DNA from: a virus | DNA length: 28,515 nt | IMG/VR virus record: IMGVR_UViG_3300032331_003054 | Coordinates: 1-28,515 of that record | Direction: 5' to 3' (one strand) | Part shown: piece by piece, positions 28,121-28,515 of the stretch | How positions within the stretch are numbered: position 1 is the first letter of the stretch | How the letters are laid out: each line of letters starts with the position of its first letter | Notes under the pieces: model-generated | What the model saw: the letters and a program-made list of their open reading frames with translations, nothing else | What the model was told of the DNA's origin: nothing | Databases searched by the model: none | Made by a program: the position numbers and the translations under genes

Positions 28121-28515
28121 TTTTTAATAACTTTTTTTGTTCTTTTTCTTCAATACCTAATTTAGTAAGTATACTTTTCACACCTGATTCTCTTAATATG
28201 TCAATGTACTCCTCTGCTTCACCAAATGAGCATTCAAAGTAGTTAGCAATATGTTTAAGCAATGATTCTTGCTTTTTCTTTTTAGAGGATTTAATGTATT
28301 TAAGGAACATATTACTTTTAGGTATCATATATAAATATATATTATATGTTTTCTCCTTATCAGAATATGGAAAAGTCTGCACTAAATTCACGAATTCTAT
28401 GTACTCAGGATTCATACTGAGGAGGCGATGCATCATATAAGGGTTAAATGATGCTCTTTCCTCCTTAGTAAATGATTCCCATTTTGATTTGTTAGAAGTA
28501 ATCTCCTTTAACCAA
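28113..28515 (-). CDS. Clamp-loader small subunit, gp62-like, N-terminus cut by window edge
   Basis: The frame is open from 28113 to the right edge, 134 codons, so the true start lies outside the window. Seen are WLKEITSNKSKWESFTKEER, SFNPYMMHRLLSMNPEYIEF and a lysine-rich helix (KYIKSSKKKKQESLLKHIAN) ending in a helical bundle region (FGEAEEYIDIL). This matches in style the T4 gp62 small clamp-loader subunit (187 residues), with its N-P-F/Y-M-I/M-H-R-L/A-L-S core. With gp44, gp62 loads the gp45 sliding clamp. The partner genes are not in view. The N-terminal extension beyond ATG 28436 argues against that internal start. Confidence 0.65.
   Translation of the reverse strand, partial: WLKEITSNKSKWESFTKEERASFNPYMMHRLLSMNPEYIEFVNLVQTFPYSDKEKTYNIYLYMIPKSNMFLKYIKSSKKKKQESLLKHIANYFECSFGEAEEYIDILRESGVKSILTKLGIEEKEQKKLLKNG

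Noticed and set aside
28332-28339. TATATTTA box within the gp62-like gene
   Set aside because: It codes for IYLY in a continuous open frame and is over 200 bases from the next start, so it is more likely coding sequence than promoter.
28113-28436. A complete gp62-like gene starting at ATG 28436
   Set aside because: The frame continues open to the window edge with a plausible N-terminal sequence, so the ATG is internal and the gene is cut by the edge.
1-28515. tRNA genes, CRISPR arrays, insertion sequences or integrase
   Set aside because: No cloverleaf-like GC-richer segment, regularly spaced repeat, transposase or attachment site could be recognised by eye on either strand. A tRNA scan would be decisive.

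Overview
This window looks like part of the genome of a tailed phage, probably a distant T4-like myovirus infecting a member of the Bacteroidota. Every supported gene lies on the minus strand. The DNA is very AT-rich. Genes are short and tightly packed, and many neighbours share ATGA, TAATG or 8-bp overlaps. The T4-like assignment rests mainly on a truncated gene at the right edge that resembles the small clamp-loader subunit gp62, and on an ATP-dependent DNA ligase. The Bacteroidota host is an inference. It rests on repeated TTTG-N20-TATATTTA elements, which resemble the Bacteroidota TTTG / TAnnTTTG promoter, on A-rich leaders without Shine-Dalgarno sites, and on two short lipoproteins that imply a Gram-negative envelope.

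Reading in the direction of transcription (right to left), positions 28515-26755 hold replication and nucleic-acid genes: the gp62-like protein, a small helical protein, a RecB/Cas4-like PD-(D/E)XK nuclease with four candidate iron-sulphur cysteines, and a ribbon-helix-helix protein. Positions 26743-14722 hold a 12-kb run of fourteen closely spaced or overlapping genes for glycan synthesis. It contains two GT4 glycosyltransferases, a further GT-B enzyme, two GT2 enzymes, several less certain transferases, two methyltransferases, and three sugar-nucleotide enzymes (RmlB-like 4,6-dehydratase, RfbH-like 3-dehydratase, RmlD-like reductase). No terminator or promoter is evident inside it, so it probably works as one unit that makes a deoxysugar-containing, methylated glycan on the virion, the phage DNA or the host surface.

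Positions 14676-7065 are an accessory region of small genes. Recognisable products are a DksA/TraR-type zinc finger, an HTH plus degenerate HNH-like protein, a SWIM zinc finger, a four-helix membrane protein, a GIY-YIG homing endonuclease, a ClpP-like protease with a complete catalytic triad, a lipoprotein and several tiny basic or membrane proteins. Positions 6986-1 hold two metallophosphoesterases, a lipoprotein, a GH19 endolysin followed by a membrane-anchored GAF-like protein, the DNA ligase and more small proteins.

Five intergenic hairpins, four with the same GGCC-TTCG/TCCG-GGCC core, sit just after stop codons. Each is followed by a TATATTTA box, and in four of them a TTTG lies exactly 20 nt upstream, so the terminator hairpin appears to fill the spacer of the next promoter. 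Eight small genes not obvious from length alone are annotated (27-55 codons), so no stretch above 300 bases lacks a gene. No tRNA, rRNA, CRISPR array, integrase or insertion sequence was seen.
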